64,000 nucleotides of DNA from Luteibacter yeojuensis (GTDB taxonomy: Bacteria; Pseudomonadota; Gammaproteobacteria; Xanthomonadales; Rhodanobacteraceae): positions 62,001 through 126,000 of the forward strand of contig NZ_JAAQTL010000003.1 of assembly GCF_011742875.1 (NCBI RefSeq). Reading direction: 5' to 3'. The first letter of the stretch is position 1. Every line of letters starts with the position of its first letter. Of this stretch, positions 59,684 to 64,000 are shown one piece after another. A program made the position numbers and the translations under genes. The notes beneath the pieces are model-generated. The model saw only the letters and a program-made list of their open reading frames with translations. It made no database searches and was not told where the DNA came from.

Positions 59684-60178
59684 ATGATTCGAAAGACCCT
59701 CGCCGCAGGCCTTCTCGTCCTCACGGTTGCCGGGTTCGCCGGCACGGCGGGCGCCGCGGAAGCCGCAGCGGAGCGTTACGTGGATGTCATCGACTGGCCG
59801 GCCATGGGAGCCGGCATGGATCGCTTCATGGGAGCCGAGGCGAAGCTCGTCGCGGGTTTCGACAGCGTCTGTGGCGACACCTTCTGCGAAGGCGAGTTCT
59901 CCAACCTGCGGCCGATGGACCTGCGCTGCTCGGTGGATAGCACCAAGTCGACCCTGAAGCAGTGCGTCTGGACGTTCGCGGGCAGCAGCTCCGGCGTGAA
60001 CAAGAAGACCGGCGCGGTGACGACCTCGGCCAGGCTGTTCAAATGCAAGCTGATGCTCGCCAAGAACACGCCTGTCGATGCGTTCTACGAGGTGATGGAC
60101 GGGGGCGATCCCTTGAACGCGAAGCTTCCGATGTCGCGCCATTCCGTTTACGACAGCGTGAGCAATTGCCTGTATTGA
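59684..60178 (+). CDS. secreted Cys-rich protein, paralogue B
   Basis: The product is 164 residues. The signal peptide (AAGLLVLTVAGFAGTAGA) is followed by IDWPAMGAGM, CGDTFCEGEFSNLRPM, RCSVD, QCVWTFAGSS, FKCKL, TPVDAFYE and VSNCL. Every Cys position matches paralogue A. Between the two is a 114-bp gap. The pair arose by tandem duplication and both copies are intact. Start ATG 59684 follows GGAGAC. Confidence 0.78.
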   Translation: MIRKTLAAGLLVLTVAGFAGTAGAAEAAAERYVDVIDWPAMGAGMDRFMGAEAKLVAGFDSVCGDTFCEGEFSNLRPMDLRCSVDSTKSTLKQCVWTFAGSSSGVNKKTGAVTTSARLFKCKLMLAKNTPVDAFYEVMDGGDPLNAKLPMSRHSVYDSVSNCLY

Positions 60179-60191
60179 TGCTCGCAAGGTG

Positions 60192-60211
60192 TCTCCCGCT
60201 CGGGCGGGAGA
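60192..60211. terminator. hairpin between convergent genes
   Basis: Perfect 8-bp stem TCTCCCGC/GCGGGAGA with loop TCGG, 14 bp after the stop of paralogue B. There is no T tract, so termination activity is uncertain. Confidence 0.45.
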
Positions 60212-60225
60212 TACTCCCAGGCCCG

Positions 60226-62055
60226 TCAGGGGCGTGCCATGCGCAGATGGGGCGAGGGCGCCACCGGCATAGGCGTCTCCTTGGCGGGAACGGGCTCCGT
60301 GGATGTCGCGACCACGACCCGGTCGCGTCCTGCCTCCTTGGCCCGATAGAGTGCCTCGTCGGCGACGATCAGCAGGCGATCGAGTTCGACGCCATGAAGT
60401 GCCGTGCATGCGACGCCGAAGCTCGCCGTCACGTGTGCACTGGAAGGACCGTCGGGGGGAGGCGCGGCGATGGCGCCGCGAATCGCCTCCGCGCGTTCGC
60501 TACCCTTCGCTTCGTCGGTGCCGGGAAGAAGGATGGCGAACTCCTCGCCGCCGAGGCGCCCGAACACGTCTTCCTGGAGCAGGTGGTCGCGGCATTCGGC
60601 GACGACGCGCAGCAGCACCCAGTCGCCTTCCGAATGCCCGTACGTGTCGTTCACCAGTTTGAAGTGGTCGAGATCGAAGAGGATCAGGCAAGAGGGCCTG
60701 CCGGCCTTCTGCGCGGCGAGCAGCGCCTGCTGTGCGCGTTCGACGAAGTGCTGGCGGTTGCAGATGCCGGTGAGGCTGTCGCGGCGGGCCATGCGCATGA
60801 AGCGCAGCTGCGAGCGCTTGGTGCGCACCAGCCACAGGGCGATGGTGGCCAGCACGGTGAGCAACAGCACGATATACAGGCGGCTGGTTTCCATGGCGCG
60901 CCGGTCGACTTCGCGCTGCAGGTGCAGGATCTGGTTCTGGCGATCCAGGGCATCGGCTTCCATGTGGCTGGAAACCACCTGCTGCTTCACCATCTGGTAG
61001 GCGAGGGCGCGTGCGCTCACATCGTCCAGGTAGCCCTTGTCGGCCTGCATATAGCGTTCGAGCCACCGCATCGCCGTCTGGAAATCGCCGCGTTCGCGCG
61101 CGATCAGGTACAACGTGCGCAACGCGGCGGCGAGCGGTTCGGAGGCGTCCCCTCCCGGCGCGCTCTTCACGGCGGCATTCGCGTACTTGCCCGCCGCTTC
61201 GGCGTTGCCCGCGTCCCAGTAGGCCTGCGCAAGCAACGACTCCACCTGTGAAATGAGGCTGGGGTAACTGTCGCGCAGCACGGCTGGATAGCGCTTCTCC
61301 AGCAGGTCGATGGCATCGTGCGGGCGACGATCGTGGATCGCGGTCTCGGCCACGTCGGCGCGCAGCGAGTTGGCGATCAGGTTCTCGTCGGCCGCTTCGC
61401 AATCGGCGATACCCTTCGTGTAGCGCGCGTCGCTTCCATCGATCTTCTTGCCCAGGTAGAGCGCATGGAGCTTGATGAAGGTGCCCTTACAGGCACTGTC
61501 GCCGGTAGGCGTGCTCTGGATCATGCGTTCGGCATAATCGGCGGCAAGCTCGTACTGGCCCGCGGTCGCGAGCATCTGCGCCGCCTCGCCGAGACCTTGC
61601 AGGCGTGCCTGTGGATCGGTGATCCCGGGGAGCATGTCGGTGAGCTCGGTGAGCCGCGAAAAGGCCTCCTGGTAGCGATGCGCGATGCCCAGGATGTTGA
61701 TCAGCGTGGCGGTGGCGCGGAACCGCAGCACCTTGTCGGGCGAACCGCCGACGACGGCCTCGAGGAGCGGGGCCGCGTCGTCGTAATCGCCGGCATAAGC
61801 CACCTGCCAGGCTTCCAGGTAGCGCAGGTGGGCGAGCTGTGCCGCGGTGAGCTTTCCCGAGTCGTTGCCCAGGCGGGTGAGCGTCTCGAGGAAGTCGCGA
61901 TGGTCGGATGTCTTGTTGGCATCGGCCCAGGCGAGGGTCGCGGTCGCGTCCTCGCCCGGCGCGAGCTGGGCGAGGACGGTGCCGGCATGGGCCGCCAGGG
62001 CGAACAGCGCGATCGCCGGCCTGCAGCGGCGGAAGATGCGACCTGCGGTGCCCAC
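60226..62055 (-). CDS. diguanylate cyclase with periplasmic helical-repeat sensor
   Basis: The product is 609 residues. A signal peptide ends near residue 29, and residues 30-385 are TPR-like helical repeats in the periplasm. One membrane helix lies at about 390-408, then a GGDEF domain with GGEEF at 502-506 and DHFKLVNDTYGHSEGD. The enzyme makes c-di-GMP. The RxxD inhibitory site is not intact: the Arg position is Leu (LQED), so product inhibition may be absent. It starts (GTG) only 13 bp after the stop of the putative borosin precursor gene, on the same strand. Confidence 0.88.
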   Translation of the reverse strand: MGTAGRIFRRCRPAIALFALAAHAGTVLAQLAPGEDATATLAWADANKTSDHRDFLETLTRLGNDSGKLTAAQLAHLRYLEAWQVAYAGDYDDAAPLLEAVVGGSPDKVLRFRATATLINILGIAHRYQEAFSRLTELTDMLPGITDPQARLQGLGEAAQMLATAGQYELAADYAERMIQSTPTGDSACKGTFIKLHALYLGKKIDGSDARYTKGIADCEAADENLIANSLRADVAETAIHDRRPHDAIDLLEKRYPAVLRDSYPSLISQVESLLAQAYWDAGNAEAAGKYANAAVKSAPGGDASEPLAAALRTLYLIARERGDFQTAMRWLERYMQADKGYLDDVSARALAYQMVKQQVVSSHMEADALDRQNQILHLQREVDRRAMETSRLYIVLLLTVLATIALWLVRTKRSQLRFMRMARRDSLTGICNRQHFVERAQQALLAAQKAGRPSCLILFDLDHFKLVNDTYGHSEGDWVLLRVVAECRDHLLQEDVFGRLGGEEFAILLPGTDEAKGSERAEAIRGAIAAPPPDGPSSAHVTASFGVACTALHGVELDRLLIVADEALYRAKEAGRDRVVVATSTEPVPAKETPMPVAPSPHLRMARP

Positions 62056-62068
62056 CTGCCGGAACGCC

Positions 62069-62335
62069 TTATGCCTGGCGCCGCGCGATGCGGATGGCGG
62101 TTTCGTCGTCCTCGCTTTCCTCTTCCTTTTCCTCTTCCTGGTCGAGCTGGATGCCGTAGAACGTGCCCGGCGCGAGCCGGTCGCGCAGGACGGTGTCGTC
62201 CCCGGCGAGGATCGCAGCCGTCAGGTCGGCGTCGACCGCGGAGGCGGCGAGTTCGTGGGCTAGCGCGTCGGCGCCTGCGGTACGCAGCGTGGCGTCTGCG
62301 CCCATGCGCTCCAGAAAATCGATAACGTTCGACAT
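62069..62335 (-). CDS. putative split-borosin precursor peptide
   Basis: The product is 88 residues. The N-terminal 53 residues (MSNVIDFLERMGADATLRTA...LAGDDTVLRDRL) read as a small helical domain very like the precursor/recognition domain of split borosins (SonA type). Then comes a hydrophobic patch FYGIQL (59-64), an acidic run (65-78) and the tail TAIRIARRQA (79-88). The core that would be N-methylated is either the hydrophobic patch or the C-terminal tail; I cannot decide by eye. A strong ribosome site (AGGGGAAATC) precedes ATG 62335. It lies 97 bp downstream of the methyltransferase gene. A Nif11-type leader is the alternative reading. Confidence 0.7.
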   Translation of the reverse strand: MSNVIDFLERMGADATLRTAGADALAHELAASAVDADLTAAILAGDDTVLRDRLAPGTFYGIQLDQEEEKEEESEDDETAIRIARRQA

Positions 62336-62432
62336 GATTTCCCCTGTTTGATGGCACCGGACACCTCCCCAGGTGGCCGCGCGCCCGCCGATCATAACGC
62401 GCCGGGCAAGGGTGTCGGTGAAGGCGTTTCGT

Positions 62433-63227
62433 TCAGGATTCGCCGGCAAGCGCGGCGAGCCGGCCGCGGATGGCGGGATCGGCTTCCATGGCACGGCACG
62501 GTGGTATCGCCAGCGTGTCGGACATGCCGAGGGTCGCCTCCGGCAGGGCGGACAGTGGCATGCGTTCGATGCGCGGCGCCTGGAAGGGGAGGGTCGCCGC
62601 ACGGTAGACGATCGCCTCGTGGCGCAGGGGATAGTGGCGCACCAATACGTCCACGAGCACACCGAGGCGCGCGGCATCGGTATCGAACCGCCCGCCGCCG
62701 AGGTCGCCGGCAATGCCCACCTGCCACAACAGCAGCCATGCCGAGGTGTCGACCATGCGACGGTGGAGCATGAACTGTGTCGCCTCGAAGTGCTGGCAGC
62801 CGAACCTGCCCGGGTCGAGACCGAGATCGGCATAGAGGCAATCTTCCGAGGACACCCCTGGTTCCATGGTCGCCACGAAGCCTTCCTCCCGTGCGCGCAC
62901 CACGGCCTCGTGCGGGGCCTGCGCGAAGACGCCGGGGTGGCCGTAGAACACGCCGCAGACCCGCCGCCCGGCACGCACCTCGGCGAGCATGGCCTCGACC
63001 ATCTCGCGATACGTGGCCCGGCGCGCCTTACCGTCGGTGTAGAAGGCCTGCAGGCTGCGGACGTCGGCGTGCATCCGCCGCACCCACTGTTCGACGAGGC
63101 CGTCGGAAACGCCGACGAAGACCACGTCGGCCGAAACGATGTGGCTGCGCGCCAGCGGCGTCAGATGCGATCCGAGCGTCATGCCAAGGCCCACGCATGC
63201 AAGCGACCCCCGCGCCCCTTCCGTCAT
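62433..63227 (-). CDS. putative borosin alpha-N-methyltransferase (tetrapyrrole-methylase fold)
   Basis: The product is 264 residues from ATG 63227, 7 nt after GGGGG; ATG 63233 leaves no room for a ribosome site. The fold begins GSLACVGLGMTLGSHLTPLA, and the SAM site GVFYGHPGVF is at 92-101. Tyr63, Arg69 and Tyr73 have the same spacing as the catalytic Tyr66, Arg72 and Tyr76 of OphMA. Further SonM-like segments are MEPGVSSEDCLYADLGLDPG and APRIERMPLSALP. It probably methylates backbone amides of the small protein encoded next. No cobalamin or siroheme genes are adjacent, so a tetrapyrrole role is unlikely. Confidence 0.8.
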   Translation of the reverse strand: MTEGARGSLACVGLGMTLGSHLTPLARSHIVSADVVFVGVSDGLVEQWVRRMHADVRSLQAFYTDGKARRATYREMVEAMLAEVRAGRRVCGVFYGHPGVFAQAPHEAVVRAREEGFVATMEPGVSSEDCLYADLGLDPGRFGCQHFEATQFMLHRRMVDTSAWLLLWQVGIAGDLGGGRFDTDAARLGVLVDVLVRHYPLRHEAIVYRAATLPFQAPRIERMPLSALPEATLGMSDTLAIPPCRAMEADPAIRGRLAALAGES

Positions 63228-63380
63228 TCGCATCCCCCCGTTCCGATGGCGCCATCATAGCCGTCGTTCCTGCGAAGGCAGGAACCCAGCGACTCCTGCG
63301 CCCGAAAACTGCCACACATGGCACCTCGCCTCGCCTCACCCGTGCCCCAGCATCCCTTCGCCGACAAAGGGGAGCCGCCG

Positions 63381-64000
63381 ATGCAAAGGACGCCGGGACT
63401 GGATACGCTTCGCGCCATCGCGATCGTCTGGGTGATGCTGTTCCACAGCGTCTATGTCGGCGGTCTCGGCGAAGGCTTCGGCTGGCTGGAGCGTTCCGGG
63501 TGGATGGGCGTGGACTTGTTCTTCGTGCTGAGCGGCTACCTCATCGGTTCGCAGGTCCTGACGTCGCTGAAGGCCACAGGCGGTATCGATGTCGCGGACT
63601 TCTACCGGCGCCGAAGCGTACGCATCCTGCCGGCGTTCCTCGTGGTGTTCGCCATCTATGCCTTCCTGCCGGCCTGGCGCGAAACCCCGGGCATGCAGCC
63701 GTGGTGGCAGTTCCCGACCTTCACCTTCAACCTGCTGTTCGACGCCAGCGACAACTACGCGTTCTCGCACGTGTGGTCGTTATGCGTCGAGGAACACTTC
63801 TACCTCGTATTCCCGTTCCTGGCCTTCGCGCTCACCCGCCGTCCGGCGGCCTGGAAGCTGGCGGCTGCCTGCGGTGTCGTGGTGCTTGGCGGCATCGTCC
63901 TTCGCGCGTGGCTCTGGACGCACATGCTGGCACCGGTACGCGACGCCGGCGGCAATGCCGGCCTCGCGTACCTGCGTCACCTCTATTACCCCACGTGGTC
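63381..64000 (+). CDS. acyltransferase 3 (OafA/YrhL-type) family protein, N-terminal part
   Basis: The first 206 residues are in the window and the gene continues beyond 64000. It starts at ATG 63381 with AAGGGGAG upstream. The opening MQRTPGLDTLRAIAIVW, then VMLFHS, contains the conserved Arg and His of the family; GVDLFFVLSGYLIGSQ and YRRRSVRILPAFL follow. Several membrane helices are evident. These inner-membrane enzymes O-acetylate or O-acylate sugars of LPS, exopolysaccharide or small molecules. It is divergent from the borosin-like genes, with a 153-bp gap. Confidence 0.9.
   Translation, partial: MQRTPGLDTLRAIAIVWVMLFHSVYVGGLGEGFGWLERSGWMGVDLFFVLSGYLIGSQVLTSLKATGGIDVADFYRRRSVRILPAFLVVFAIYAFLPAWRETPGMQPWWQFPTFTFNLLFDASDNYAFSHVWSLCVEEHFYLVFPFLAFALTRRPAAWKLAAACGVVVLGGIVLRAWLWTHMLAPVRDAGGNAGLAYLRHLYYPTW

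Noticed and set aside
62433..63227. Reading the methyltransferase as a cobalamin or siroheme enzyme (CobA/CbiF type)
   Set aside because: No tetrapyrrole genes are adjacent, and the Tyr/Arg/Tyr pattern and the partner small protein fit borosin enzymes better.

Overview
The window reads as chromosome from a high-GC gammaproteobacterium of the Xanthomonadales, most likely a Rhodanobacteraceae member such as Luteibacter or Dyella. This is inferred from gene content, codon bias, and an abundant short REP family (TGTAGGAGCCGCTATAGCGGC type) placed between genes. Most of it is ordinary core or soft-core sequence. The accessory stretches are about 54.1-55.8 kb and 60-63.3 kb.

Layout. 0-6.2 kb: an outer-membrane barrel protein, a secreted unknown, a GST, an M61 peptidase and a membrane LytTR regulator. 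6.3 kb: tRNA-Arg(CCG). 6.4-12.7 kb: a copper/silver efflux operon (small Cys/His protein, cusC, cusB, cusA), ending in an 82-bp convergent overlap with a beta-propeller gene. 13.7-15.6 kb: a LytS/LytR-type two-component pair. 15.8-21.5 kb: D-cysteine desulfhydrase, two small stress-type proteins (one of 57 codons), a PEP-mutase-like enzyme, a lipoprotein, queF, an aldo/keto reductase and MerR. 21.6-26.1 kb: a thioesterase and nrdB-nrdA, whose upstream region has a promoter, two NrdR-like boxes and a cobalamin riboswitch. 26.1-41.1 kb: a sensorless hybrid kinase, YghA-like SDR, DUF2501 protein, GH78 rhamnosidase, chemoreceptor, Fsr-type MFS pump, gluconokinase, threonine aldolase, amidase lipoprotein, ZapE, a hydrolase, AcpH and a cytochrome c. 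41.4-51.7 kb: mdtABC-like RND efflux and monomeric isocitrate dehydrogenase. 51.8-54.0 kb: an aldo/keto reductase, a small ORF and a divergent LysR.

54.1-55.8 kb is more AT-rich and carries remains of a two-partner-secretion effector. A TPS-domain start is joined out of frame to a papain-fold (Tox-PL-like) toxin tail, followed by an Imm35/YrhB-like immunity gene and two copies of a small membrane protein, the second frameshifted. 55.8-59.0 kb holds the P-type Mg2+ ATPase gene mgtA behind a roughly 500-nt leader with small ORFs and a hairpin that could hide a Shine-Dalgarno. 59.1-60.2 kb holds a tandem pair of secreted Cys-rich paralogues.

The most notable system is at 62.07-63.23 kb: a tetrapyrrole-methylase-fold methyltransferase with the Tyr/Arg/Tyr spacing of borosin alpha-N-methyltransferases, followed by an 88-residue protein with a small helical N-terminal domain and a separate C-terminal tail. 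I read this as a split borosin RiPP locus (peptide backbone N-methylation). A GGDEF protein starts 13 bp after the putative precursor, and an OafA-type acyltransferase lies on the other side and runs off the window.
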